NCBI GenBank assembly: GCA_041399155.1
Contig: JAWKTI010000003.1
Coordinates: forward strand, 1-64,000
DNA: 64,000 bases
Origin: Zavarzinella sp.
GTDB taxonomy: Bacteria; Planctomycetota; Planctomycetia; Gemmatales; Gemmataceae
Direction of reading: 5' to 3'
The notes beneath the pieces were generated by a model. That model ran no database searches and had not been told where the DNA came from. It was given only the letters and a program-made list of their open reading frames with translations. The translations under genes were made by a program, and so were the position numbers. Positions 1-9,100 of the stretch are shown piece by piece (position 1 is the first letter of the stretch; every line of letters starts with the position of its first letter).

Positions 1-3000
1 CCGCAATCTCTATGTTCGCTGGATTCTGAAGGTAAAGTTCTTCATACAATTGCATACTACGAGAGTAATTGTTCTCAGCATCTCCCACCCTTCCCTCTGC
101 ACGCAAAAGATTACCAAAGTTATTCAAAGTCAACGCTAACCCTGCCGTGACATTAAAGTTCGTTGGGTTTTGACGACAGTGATCCTCATAGAACTGCAAA
201 CTACGCCTGTAGCTTGTTTCGGCTTCTGTAGCCCGTCCAATTAAACGCAGGAGGATAGCTAGGTTGTTTAACCCACGTGCTAGTCCGACTAAGAGCTGTA
301 TGTTCGATGGGTTTTGATGGTAGAGATCATCGTACAGCTGCACACTACGCCGGTAGTTGACTTCAGATTCGTTTATCATCCCAGATGCGCGTTGTAAGAT
401 CCCTAGGATTCTCAACGCCCGAGCCAGCCCAGACGCAATCTCCAAGTTATCCGGGTTACAAGCCAGTAGCTTTTCGAGAATCGTGACCGTAGACCTCAAA
501 TACAGCAATGCAGTCGGTGCCAATGAAGTTGTGATTAGTGAGGACCCTGCCCGATAGATTGCGGAGGCAATTCGTTCGGAATCGTTTTTTACCAGTGATC
601 CAGATAGTCTTTCACCTCGCGATGATACTACTCCGGGAACGAAACCGGTGCGGGCCAGTTCGTCGAGCAGTTTCGTTAGTACACCTCCGGTCCATTCCTC
701 CCCTTCTTCCATTAGCTTGCCGATCCACTCGCGGGCGTCATCGCGGTCCTCCCAGTTCCGCAACAAGAACAGGAACGCCCCGGCGTACTCGGGAAACGCC
801 GTCTCACGCTTCGCCAGCTTCAGCCAGTAAGCGAACTCGTCGGCGCCCGTCGGCATCGCGTCCCGCAGATGGCGATAGAGAAGGTACTCGGCCACCGTCT
901 GGTAGACGAACCGATACCCACCCCCCTCCTCCCGTACCCGCTTGGTGATGAACCCCTCGTGCACCAGCATCTCAACCGGGTGGAAGTCGGTGCGAACCTC
1001 CATCGCGGTGCGGCCGGACGCCCAACCAAGTCGCAGAGCGTTCACGTCGTCGTCGGTCAGGTCGGAGGTGGCGCGGTCGGGGTCGGCGATCAAGTGCTCC
1101 TCCACCGCCCGCACCGCCGGCCCGATGTTCCGCTCGTACGCCGACTCCACATACGCCGCGTACAGTTCCGGCACCCCCGCCACCGGCCCCACCGGGCGGC
1201 CGGCGAACGCCCGCTGGAAGAGGTAAAGGTAGAGCGGGTTGGTGAGCAGCTTCCGCACGTTGGCGGACAGGTTGTCCCACGGCGTGATACAGGCGGGGAT
1301 GGCATAGCCGTCTTCGGTCTTCGAACGGGCGCGGGCTTGGTGCTTGCGGTAGATCCGCTCGGCGTGGTCAGCGACCAGTGGTTCGATCACGAGTGCGGGC
1401 AGGCGTCGTTCGCCCGGCTGGTTCGGGTCGGGATCGTAGAGAAAATCCTTCACGTCGGCCCGCGGGTCGGCCTCGGTCGCGGCCATCTTCTCCGGCAGAA
1501 TGGCCAGCCACTCGTCGCGGGTGGAGAGCACCACCTTGCACCACGGGAAACGGGCAGCGAGCGAAACCAGCTGTAGGGCCTCGCGCGTGACCTGCTCGGC
1601 GAATGGTGCCTCGTTTAGGGCGTCAACCACTAGCACCAGCCGGCGGCCTGGCGCCTGATCTTTCAGAAATCCGGTGTGTAGGTGGGCGAACAGTTCGTCG
1701 AAGCTGCCGATCCCCTTCTCGCCGACAGACACGCCGAGCTTCTCGGCCACGTCGCCGAACAGCGACACCCCGTCCGGCCGCAGCGCGATGCCGTTGCCGC
1801 GGAGGAAGAGAACCACATTAGGGTTGCCGCGGTCGGCTTCGGGGTCGGCGAGCGTGTTTGGCGAATTACCCAGTGTGTTAAGCAACTGCTCCACCCATCG
1901 GGCGAGAAGGGCTGTTTTCCCACTGCCAGCGGTGCCGAGCAGGAGCAGGCAATTGAGGAACCGCGGACGGGTAGTGTCCTTCCACTGGTCGCGGGCTGGC
2001 ACGCTCAGGAAGCGGTCGAGGTGATCACCGATTTTCGGGAACGGCTCGTAGCACTCCGGAAAGTATTTGGTGCCGCGCAGGTCGGTGAGAGTCCGACGGG
2101 AGTAGTCGAGGGCGGCCTCGGCGATCGTCCACGGGTAGACCCGTTCCTTCGGCAGGTCGTAGTTAATGTTGCGGGCAACGAGTAGTTCCCGCAAGCGTTC
2201 AGCAGCCGCTTGACAGTCCGGCGTGCCGCTGCGCTTGTCCCGTACCCCCAGGTAGTAGACGTACCTGTTCACCGCCTCCGTCTTGGCCGTCACCCGGATG
2301 CCGTAGTGCCCGTCGTAGAGGTAGAGCGGCTCATCGTGCGGGAGCGGTCGCAGCAGTGGGTCGAGGGGGATCGGCACCTTGGTGGGTGTGACCAGCACGG
2401 CGACGGACTCACCAAACGCCGCCTCCAACTCCGGCGTCAGGTCCGTTTCTACCGGCTCTAGTGGGGTCACCCCGGTCAGCGACCGCACCGCTACCGGCAG
2501 CCCCTGCTTCACCTTCTCAGTGTCATCGCAAACCAGCAGTTGGCAGTCGGCGAGGAAGGCGAAGGCGGTGAGCACCTCCTCCAGGACCGGGATGTATTCG
2601 GCCAGGTGTCGCTCGGCCTGCTGCTGGTCCGGGAGGCCGCCGTGGGCGATATAGTTGCGTAGGGCGACGATTGCTTCCAGGGACTGGAGTTTTGTTATCC
2701 TGCTTGAATCCGGAATGCTTCTCTCTACTGATGGCAATTTCTTCAAATTATCGGGCAAATCAGGAAATGGTTGGGTAAGTTTCAGGGCCGGCCACTTTCT
2801 GGGCAGGGTGCGAACTGCAGTAACCCAATCGGAGAACATCGGAGAACGCAGGGATGCAATACGCTCATTGGTAGTTTTAACAGCTTCTTTCGCAGTCTCA
2901 TCGATTGGAGTCCGCAGGTACTGACTGATAAAGGCCAACACGACCATCCGCAGAGTTTGATATTGGGTAAAACACAGTGCCCAGCGACGTTCCGAAGGTA

Positions 3001-3091
3001 AAAGCGACTCGTCGAATATAAGTGAGTACGGCAACGCAATCGGATAGGGAAACTGATCTATGATTGAGGAGCGATTCACGATTAAACTCAT
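1..3091 (-). CDS. HEPN-NACHT/STAND NTPase-TPR protein, partial (C-terminus beyond left edge)
   Basis: About 1030 residues are visible in one uninterrupted minus-strand frame, and the C-terminus is off the window. The ATG at 3091 is the first start after an in-frame TAA upstream. Near residue 145 the frame reads RNYIAHG, an R-N-x3-H signature like the active site of HEPN RNases. Around residues 386-393 is a Walker A, GTAGSGKT, and about 100 residues later a Walker B-like stretch, LVLVVDALNE, with Asp near 490. A sensor-like STRDEW follows. Further on, FVYQTVAEYL resembles the helical part of NACHT proteins. The last 200 visible residues are TPR-like repeats of about 46-47 residues, each with an LN.L..LLR.GR..EAE..YRRS..LYE pattern. 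By family knowledge, STAND proteins with TPR sensors and nuclease-like effectors act in signalling or antiviral abortive responses. That role here is inference. The middle of the gene is much richer in GC than either end. Confidence 0.8.
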   Translation of the reverse strand, partial: MSLIVNRSSIIDQFPYPIALPYSLIFDESLLPSERRWALCFTQYQTLRMVVLAFISQYLRTPIDETAKEAVKTTNERIASLRSPMFSDWVTAVRTLPRKWPALKLTQPFPDLPDNLKKLPSVERSIPDSSRITKLQSLEAIVALRNYIAHGGLPDQQQAERHLAEYIPVLEEVLTAFAFLADCQLLVCDDTEKVKQGLPVAVRSLTGVTPLEPVETDLTPELEAAFGESVAVLVTPTKVPIPLDPLLRPLPHDEPLYLYDGHYGIRVTAKTEAVNRYVYYLGVRDKRSGTPDCQAAAERLRELLVARNINYDLPKERVYPWTIAEAALDYSRRTLTDLRGTKYFPECYEPFPKIGDHLDRFLSVPARDQWKDTTRPRFLNCLLLLGTAGSGKTALLARWVEQLLNTLGNSPNTLADPEADRGNPNVVLFLRGNGIALRPDGVSLFGDVAEKLGVSVGEKGIGSFDELFAHLHTGFLKDQAPGRRLVLVVDALNEAPFAEQVTREALQLVSLAARFPWCKVVLSTRDEWLAILPEKMAATEADPRADVKDFLYDPDPNQPGERRLPALVIEPLVADHAERIYRKHQARARSKTEDGYAIPACITPWDNLSANVRKLLTNPLYLYLFQRAFAGRPVGPVAGVPELYAAYVESAYERNIGPAVRAVEEHLIADPDRATSDLTDDDVNALRLGWASGRTAMEVRTDFHPVEMLVHEGFITKRVREEGGGYRFVYQTVAEYLLYRHLRDAMPTGADEFAYWLKLAKRETAFPEYAGAFLFLLRNWEDRDDAREWIGKLMEEGEEWTGGVLTKLLDELARTGFVPGVVSSRGERLSGSLVKNDSERIASAIYRAGSSLITTSLAPTALLYLRSTVTILEKLLACNPDNLEIASGLARALRILGILQRASGMINESEVNYRRSVQLYDDLYHQNPSNIQLLVGLARGLNNLAILLRLIGRATEAETSYRRSLQFYEDHCRQNPTNFNVTAGLALTLNNFGNLLRAEGRVGDAENNYSRSMQLYEELYLQNPANIEIA

Positions 3092-3341
3092 GAAGATTGC
3101 AAATTCGGTGTACGATATATTATCGAATAGTTCAAACTACAGTTTATCACTGTTTTACAACAAAGTCTGCTCTACCAATACCAGAAATGTAATCATCGTT
3201 AGATCTGATCTGTGTCACCCAGTTACTTGGAATGGATCAATAGTAGCGACAAGCAGGCAATTGCTTGAAAGTTTCCCAAATTTCATTTGAAAACCCATCG
3301 ACAAACTCTAATGTGATGATGCTTCTAACTTGGAGAATCGA

Positions 3342-3632
3342 ATGTCTACGAACGAATTGGAAACATTACTCGGATCCCCCAACGGCCAACATTGGATCAA
3401 AACCATACTGGGTGTCCTGGTCGGCGGACTGGAAAAATTGCTCACCACCCAGCAGATGGCAGACATAATGAATGCCGTGGTGTGTACGGAAGCTGATCCA
3501 AAGGTTTCAAATGCCGAATGCCAGGTGCTGATCCCGCTCTTTGATGTGATGTTCCAACAATGCCCCGAGGTGGTGAAAGTAGCTCACGGCGACTACCAGG
3601 CTACCCAGCCAGCTTCGCTTTCTGCCCGGTAA
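3342..3632 (+). CDS. small hypothetical protein (96 aa)
   Basis: I do not recognise this family. The ATG at 3342 is preceded by a GGAG at good spacing, so I prefer it to the GTG/TTG-type start four codons upstream. The protein is acidic in the middle, has the short hydrophobic helix IKTILGVLVGGLEKLL near residues 23-38, and has three cysteines. Its last 30 nucleotides overlap the 3' end of the convergent methyltransferase gene. A diverged copy of its final third (the stretch encoding IPLFDVMFQQCPEVV) recurs without an intact frame around 4910-4960, beyond the methyltransferase. This suggests a duplication or recombination around that gene. The C-terminal residues after HGDYQ may be a new tail acquired in that event. 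Confidence 0.55.
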   Translation: MSTNELETLLGSPNGQHWIKTILGVLVGGLEKLLTTQQMADIMNAVVCTEADPKVSNAECQVLIPLFDVMFQQCPEVVKVAHGDYQATQPASLSAR

Positions 3633-4779
3633 AATCTTCCCAACGCTTTACGATCACGTCGCAGTATTTTGGGCTGATCTCAACCCCGTAACATTTCCTA
3701 CTGAGCTGCTCAGCTGCGATCACCGTGGTACCACTCCCGAGAAACGGATCGTAGACAATTTCGCCTTCTCGCGTGCCATCACCCAACGCCTGAGCCCAAA
3801 GGGAAACCGGCTTCATGGTCGGGTGCTCACGGCTCGCTTTGGGCCTTGGATGCTGCCACAGCGTGGTCCGAGTGCGGTCTGCGTTCTTGTGCCGGTCCCC
3901 AGGGATCCAGCCAAACAGGATAGGCTCGTGCTGGTAATGGTACTCGCTGTGACCAAGCACCATCGAATCTTTTGCCCACACCAGGATCTGCCGGAGAATG
4001 CCACGCCGATTCCAGTCGTCCGCAAACATGATGTGCAGAGGGCCTGCAGGAACGGTTGCGTACCAGTATGCACCTGGTCGACAGTTCGCCTGGGAATGAT
4101 CAAAGGCTGCAGACACCAGCTCAGCCAGCCCCTTTTCGTCCAGGTGGTCGTTTTCCACCTTCAACTTATCTTTTGTTTTGCCAACGTACGAAACGCCGTA
4201 GGGGGGATCTGTTACGCAAGCGTCGGCCTTCACACTTTCCATCAGCCTGGCTACATCGTCGGCCTTCGTCGAGTCTCCACACAGGAGTCGGTGCTCGCCC
4301 ATGAGCCAGAGGTTACATGGCTGGGTGATTGCTTCCTTTGGCGGCTCCGGTACCAGATCCGGATCGGTCAGCCCACCGTCGAGGATTTTGCCCAGGTACT
4401 TTCCGAGCTCCTTATCATTCCACCCAAAGTCAGCCAGATTGTACCCGTTCGATTTGAGCCAGTTCAGCTCCGTGGGCAGTTTGATATCGTCCCACTTTGA
4501 CAGCTCGTTCGTTTTGTTGTCGGCGATCCGGAGGGCCCTGGCTGCCTCTTCGGCGATATCCGCAACGAACACCGGCACCTTCTTCAGTCCCAGTTTTTGA
4601 GCTGCCAAGTACCTGGTGTGGCCCGCAATGATCACGCTCTGCAGGTCGACCACGATCGGCTGAACCCACCCGAAATCCCTGATCGAGTTTGCCACGGAGT
4701 TGATGGAGTCCGCACCGATTACCCTCGGATTGTCCGGGAAGGGAAATACCTTCGATATGTCTCTCTGTTCAATTCTCAT
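3601..4779 (-). CDS. ParB/Srx-domain DNA adenine/cytosine-N4 methyltransferase (orphan)
   Basis: The 392-residue protein has two parts. Residues 1-90 are a ParB/sulfiredoxin-like domain, with the GADSINSVANSIRDFGW and IIAGHTRYLAAQKLGL motifs. The rest is an N6/N4 DNA methyltransferase, with DPPYGV near residue 193 and the AdoMet-binding DPFLGSGTT near residue 345. That order (catalytic DPPY first, FxGxG late) is the beta-class arrangement. The family methylates an exocyclic amino group of adenine or cytosine in DNA. Such ParB-methylase fusions are frequent in phages and integrated elements, usually without a cognate nuclease, and none is adjacent here. The gene is convergent with the small 3342 gene and divergent from the restriction operon starting at 5148. 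Target sequence and role (self-protection, anti-restriction or regulation) cannot be read from the sequence. Confidence 0.9.
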   Translation of the reverse strand: MRIEQRDISKVFPFPDNPRVIGADSINSVANSIRDFGWVQPIVVDLQSVIIAGHTRYLAAQKLGLKKVPVFVADIAEEAARALRIADNKTNELSKWDDIKLPTELNWLKSNGYNLADFGWNDKELGKYLGKILDGGLTDPDLVPEPPKEAITQPCNLWLMGEHRLLCGDSTKADDVARLMESVKADACVTDPPYGVSYVGKTKDKLKVENDHLDEKGLAELVSAAFDHSQANCRPGAYWYATVPAGPLHIMFADDWNRRGILRQILVWAKDSMVLGHSEYHYQHEPILFGWIPGDRHKNADRTRTTLWQHPRPKASREHPTMKPVSLWAQALGDGTREGEIVYDPFLGSGTTVIAAEQLSRKCYGVEISPKYCDVIVKRWEDFTGQKAKLAG

Positions 4780-5147
4780 CTGTTTCTCTGTGTACTACTA
4801 TACCTACACTCTAACAGATACATAAATTCATGTAAATGCTTTCAAAGAAAGTGTTTCCCAAATAAGTAGTGGCTGTTGGTTTCAAGAGAATTGCTGGTCC
4901 GAATCCTACTGAATCCCGCTCTTTGAAACGATATTTCAGCAATGCCCTGAGGTGTGCGGGTGGCCTAAGTTTGAATATGTTCCAAACAACGACATGGTTC
5001 AAGGTTTCTTGAACAACACAATAACTACTGCAGTAAATTGAACGAAGTTGTTTTTGCCTTTTCCAGAATCGATTCGCAAGTAGGATAATCTTTCCTGCGA
5101 ACTCCTTGTTCGCGAAGTACTTGTTCGTCCAGGTTCGAGCCAGACCC
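4780..5147. other. intergenic region with decayed duplicate of the 3342-3632 gene end
   Basis: No convincing gene is present. About 4873-4962 contains ggtttcaa followed by aatcccgctctttga and cagcaatgccctgaggtg. These align in order with the 3' part of the small gene near 3498-3577 (atcccgctctttga, caacaatgccccgaggtg), with substitutions and indels and no long frame. The region must also hold the promoters of the divergent methyltransferase (minus) and the restriction operon (plus), but no clear -35/-10 pair stands out. Confidence 0.5.
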
Positions 5148-8100
5148 ATGAAACTCATTTCCAACAGCGGTAATGACCGTGTACTTGACGTTTTCAAAAA
5201 GATGGTTGTTCCTGGCTGTTCCATCGACATTGTAACGCCTGAATTATCACTATTCGGTTTCGCTGAGGTCCTAGATTTTCTGGAAAAAGCTGGTAAGTCT
5301 CGGCTCGTTCTGCCTGATCCGTCATTACATGATCCCGGTTTACTCGGTTCTGATGCTGATCGTGCTTCTCGCAACAAATTATTAGGACGATGGTGGGCCT
5401 CCCAATGTATGAGGTGGTTAAATCACGATGTCCAGGTTCAGCAGGCACCAACGGGTATACCGCAATCAGCAATCATGGTTCACAACTCACCCGGTGAAAA
5501 TGTGGCAATTACTGGTAATTGTCCTTTTACCACATCGGGTTTTGGCCTGACACCAGGTGTCCAGTTCGGTCTCATTCAACGTACGGAATCTTCGAATGAA
5601 GCTTCCGTATATCACGAATGGTTCTCGCAACTCTGGATAAGCACTCAGTCAAACGGGATCAAAAGCAGTTTGTTCGAAAAACTGAGCGAAATGGTAGATC
5701 ATCGTTCTCCAGAGACTGCATATCACCTCGCACTTTTGCATCTCTTCCAAAAGTACGGTGAGGAACTCGATGAAGAGCGAATCGTCAAAAGTGCAACCGG
5801 AATCAAGAATACAATCATCTGGAAAAAGCTATTCCGCTTCCAACGGGATGGTGTCATCGGAGCTATCGACAAACTAGAACGATACGGCGGGTGTATCATC
5901 GCAGACAGTGTTGGATTAGGGAAAACATTTGAGGCACTCGCGGTCATCAAGTACTACGAACTCAGGAATGACCGTGTGCTGGTCCTATGTCCCAAGAGGC
6001 TTCGAGAAAACTGGACAATTTATCGTTCTAATGACCGTCGCAATATTCTTGCATCAGATCGCCTCAACTACGATGTACTCAATCACACAGACCTGTCTCG
6101 AGATGATGGGTTCTCGGGTGATATCGATTTGTCACACATCAACTGGGGCAACTACGATCTTGTCGTCATTGATGAATCGCACAACTTCCGTAACCGAACT
6201 ACGCCGAAGGCAGGTGGCGAAACAAGATACGACAAATTGATGCGCCGGATTATTCAGGATGGTGTGCGGACCAGAGTCCTGATGCTGTCAGCGACACCCG
6301 TCAATAATCGGTTGGCTGACCTGAAGAACCAGATTACTTTCGCAACCGAAGGGAATGATGAAGCACTTAAGGATCAGGGGATCACCAGCATCGAAACGAC
6401 GGTTCGTCTTGCCCAGACTCAATTCAACAAGTGGCAACAATTGGAAGACGAAGAACGCCGACCAGCTAGGCTGATGGATATGCTTGGGTTTGACTACTTC
6501 CAACTGCTTGATCTGCTCACGATTGCACGGTCGCGGAAGCATGTCGAAAAATATTATGGCACATCAGAAACCGGTAAGTTTCCCGAACGGCTGACACCAA
6601 TAAACATCTACGCGGATGTGGACCTGACCCAGCAATTTCCACCGATTGCAGAAATCAACGACGACATTCGACGGCTCAACCTCAGTTCTTACGCACCACT
6701 TCGCTACGTATTGCCCGCCAAGCAACCAGCATACGATGCCAAATACAGCCAGCGGGTAAAGGGTGGTCTTTTTAGACAGTCTGACCGAGAAGAGAGTCTA
6801 ATTCATCTATTGCGCGTCAACTTGCTCAAGCGTATGGAAAGTGCGGTCTCTTCGTTCTCGCTCACTGTGGAACGTCTGCTACATACCGTTGAGACGACAC
6901 TTGCACAGATCGAAAGGCATGTCGATAGCGTTGAAGAGATCGATATCCACGAGGTAGATGTTGAGGACCCTGTTTTTGAACCACTGCTGGCAGGGGCGAA
7001 AGTCAAGGTGTTGTTACAGGATGTCGACCGCGTTCGGTGGCAACAAGACCTGATGGAGGACCGCGACAGGCTTACTTCAATGCTCACTGCTGCAAAAAGC
7101 GTCAATCCGGAACGTGATGCAAAACTCGCCGACTTGCGCAAAGTGATCGAGGAGAAAATTCGCCAGCCGATTAATGCAGGCAATCGGAAAGTACTGGTTT
7201 TTACAGCCTTCACAGATACAGCGAAATATCTTTACGAACAACTCACCCCGTGGGCAACGACACTGGGATTGAACACCGCAATGGTAACTGCGGGTCGGAT
7301 GAGAAGTTCCATCTCCACACTCCGACTGAACATGTCTACTTTACTCTCTGCATTTGCACCGCGAGCAAAGGAGCGACCGGCAGAATTTGCAGGGGAAGGT
7401 GACATCGACCTGCTGATTGCAAATGATTGTATTTCTGAAGGCCAGAACCTTCAGGATTGTGATTTCCTCATCAACTATGACATTCACTGGAACCCCGTCC
7501 GGATCATTCAGCGGTTTGGACGGATCGATCGTATCGGTTCACCCAACTCAGTGATACAACTAGTGAATTTCTGGCCGAATATGGAGCTGGAAGAGTACAT
7601 CGGCCTCGAACAACGGGTCAGTGGTCGCATGGTGCTACTCGACATCTCGGCAACAGGAGAAGAGAACGTAATTGAGCAGCAGTCTGGCAACCAGATGAAC
7701 GACCTGGAGTACCGACGAAAGCAGTTGTTGAAGTTGCAGGATGCTGTTATCGATATGGAAGACTTGTCCAGTGGTGTATCGATTGCCGATCTCACCCTGA
7801 ACGACTTTCGCATTGATCTGGCCCGTCTTTCGAAGGAAGAGCGACAAAACCTTGCGAAGTTGCCTTTCGGTACCTTTTCCGTCACATCGAGTCTGAATGG
7901 CGAAACCCCAATTCCACCAGGTGCGATCTTCTGTCTCCGAGCGATGGGGGAGTTTGCAGACAAACCTGCGGAACCAGGTTATCCATTGGCACCTCACTAC
8001 CTTGTTCATGTGGGTGATGACGGCAGTGTAGTTCACTCATTTACACAGGGAAAACAGATCCTAGACTACCTCAAGCGTCTCTGTTCTGAACGATCAACCC

Positions 8101-8336
8101 CGGATCCCATTGCCTGTGGAGAATTCGATAAAATTACTCGCAATGGTGAGAAAATGGAGCACTATCAGAAATTACTGGCTGTTGCGGTAGCCTCGATTAC
8201 CGGAAAGAAGGAAGAGCGATCGACAGCCAGTTTGTTTTCTCCAGGTGGTACACACCCACACAAAGGGCAGTTTGCGGGAATGCATGATTTCGAAGTGGTA
8301 ATGTTTCTTCCAGTGCTTGCAGAGGTTGGATCGTGA
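5148..8336 (+). CDS. SNF2-family helicase with PLD-like N-terminal domain (defence operon gene 1)
   Basis: This superfamily 2 helicase of 1062 residues starts at the ATG at 5148. A TTG 14 codons upstream is possible but less likely. Residues 1-190 resemble a phospholipase-D-like domain. The region that should carry the HKD motif reads SAIMVHNSP...AITGNCPFTTSGF, so the His-Lys pair appears lost. The helicase core has Walker A ADSVGLGKT near 250, DESH near 343, SATPVNNR near 378 and motif VI QRFGRIDRIG near 787. Between the two RecA lobes is a long charged insertion. The stop overlaps the start of the next gene (GTGA), showing translational coupling. Comparable PLD-SNF2 proteins occur in DISARM-like and restriction-like systems. 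Here it is the first gene of a five-gene operon ending in a type III nuclease subunit. DNA translocation or remodelling is the likely role. Confidence 0.88.
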   Translation: MKLISNSGNDRVLDVFKKMVVPGCSIDIVTPELSLFGFAEVLDFLEKAGKSRLVLPDPSLHDPGLLGSDADRASRNKLLGRWWASQCMRWLNHDVQVQQAPTGIPQSAIMVHNSPGENVAITGNCPFTTSGFGLTPGVQFGLIQRTESSNEASVYHEWFSQLWISTQSNGIKSSLFEKLSEMVDHRSPETAYHLALLHLFQKYGEELDEERIVKSATGIKNTIIWKKLFRFQRDGVIGAIDKLERYGGCIIADSVGLGKTFEALAVIKYYELRNDRVLVLCPKRLRENWTIYRSNDRRNILASDRLNYDVLNHTDLSRDDGFSGDIDLSHINWGNYDLVVIDESHNFRNRTTPKAGGETRYDKLMRRIIQDGVRTRVLMLSATPVNNRLADLKNQITFATEGNDEALKDQGITSIETTVRLAQTQFNKWQQLEDEERRPARLMDMLGFDYFQLLDLLTIARSRKHVEKYYGTSETGKFPERLTPINIYADVDLTQQFPPIAEINDDIRRLNLSSYAPLRYVLPAKQPAYDAKYSQRVKGGLFRQSDREESLIHLLRVNLLKRMESAVSSFSLTVERLLHTVETTLAQIERHVDSVEEIDIHEVDVEDPVFEPLLAGAKVKVLLQDVDRVRWQQDLMEDRDRLTSMLTAAKSVNPERDAKLADLRKVIEEKIRQPINAGNRKVLVFTAFTDTAKYLYEQLTPWATTLGLNTAMVTAGRMRSSISTLRLNMSTLLSAFAPRAKERPAEFAGEGDIDLLIANDCISEGQNLQDCDFLINYDIHWNPVRIIQRFGRIDRIGSPNSVIQLVNFWPNMELEEYIGLEQRVSGRMVLLDISATGEENVIEQQSGNQMNDLEYRRKQLLKLQDAVIDMEDLSSGVSIADLTLNDFRIDLARLSKEERQNLAKLPFGTFSVTSSLNGETPIPPGAIFCLRAMGEFADKPAEPGYPLAPHYLVHVGDDGSVVHSFTQGKQILDYLKRLCSERSTPDPIACGEFDKITRNGEKMEHYQKLLAVAVASITGKKEERSTASLFSPGGTHPHKGQFAGMHDFEVVMFLPVLAEVGS

Positions 8337-9100
8337 CAGCCGATTCGCTCATTGAAGCAATGGCACTTCCCGCACATACGCGGGTCGATCAACGAGTTGC
8401 CAAAAAATTATTGCTGGAGAATGGTGCCCCAACCGCTGCCGATAAACGGATCATCAACGATGGCATTGAAGAGCTTATCTGGGTGGCAGCTCTGAAACCC
8501 GAATCGATCGGTGTACCATCTTTTCGAGATGCTACTCGTGAATACCTTGAAATTGCTGTATTATCTCTCTCCTTGCGGTCTGGAGCAAAGGCAGTGCGGT
8601 TACGGGAGCTTGTTCATCGAGCGATTCCTTATCCGCTGGCGCTTGTAAGTACAATTAGCAATGGGATGACATTTTCTATGGCCCATCTTCGAAAAGCAGA
8701 AAATGACTCATCGAAGATAGTTCTTGATGGCGGTATCGTTGGTGTTTCGGTGACATCAGATGAGGTAGATACTGCTTTCCTTAAGCACCTTTCGCTGGCT
8801 GGGTTGCCGAAGGAAAATCTCTTCTCTCTATATCAGGGTTGGTTCGATCGCATTACTGCTCTGGATGCTGCTCGATATACGGGTTCATTTGCTCTTGCCT
8901 CATCGCGGGGAGTAACAGAAAGATGGCAGATTTCCGTCCGCGAGATTGCCAGGCTCGATGTAGAGATTGCCGCACTCCGGGCGAACGCAGAAAAAACAAC
9001 GCAACTGAATCGCCGTGTGGAGATGAATCTGGAATTACGGCGATTGCAAGATGAACGATTACAGTTTCTGGCACAACTTGGGAAGGGAGATAGCGAATGA
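8333..9100 (+). CDS. DUF4391 domain protein (defence operon gene 2)
   Basis: The 255-residue protein begins with GTG overlapping the helicase stop and ends in an ATGA overlap with the methyltransferase start. It therefore sits between two translationally coupled neighbours. Its layout matches DUF4391: a mixed alpha/beta body with the segment LREYLEIAVLSLSLRSG-like near residue 65, a basic stretch, a central hydrophobic segment LVSTISNGMTFSMAH, and a C-terminal coiled coil (residues 205-250, rich in Arg/Glu/Leu). Biochemical function is unknown. The family is repeatedly found next to type III-like Mod and Res genes. From its position I infer a structural or targeting subunit of the same complex, with the coiled coil as a likely contact surface. 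Confidence 0.75.
   Translation: MTADSLIEAMALPAHTRVDQRVAKKLLLENGAPTAADKRIINDGIEELIWVAALKPESIGVPSFRDATREYLEIAVLSLSLRSGAKAVRLRELVHRAIPYPLALVSTISNGMTFSMAHLRKAENDSSKIVLDGGIVGVSVTSDEVDTAFLKHLSLAGLPKENLFSLYQGWFDRITALDAARYTGSFALASSRGVTERWQISVREIARLDVEIAALRANAEKTTQLNRRVEMNLELRRLQDERLQFLAQLGKGDSE

Noticed and set aside
869..2461. Long plus-strand open frames opposite the STAND gene
   Set aside because: They are frame shadows of the GC-rich minus-strand gene: arginine/proline/histidine-rich, no domains, no SD.
3823..4500. 225-residue plus-strand frame opposite the ParB-methyltransferase
   Set aside because: Antisense of a gene with clear DPPY and FLGSGTT motifs; the frame itself has no family resemblance.
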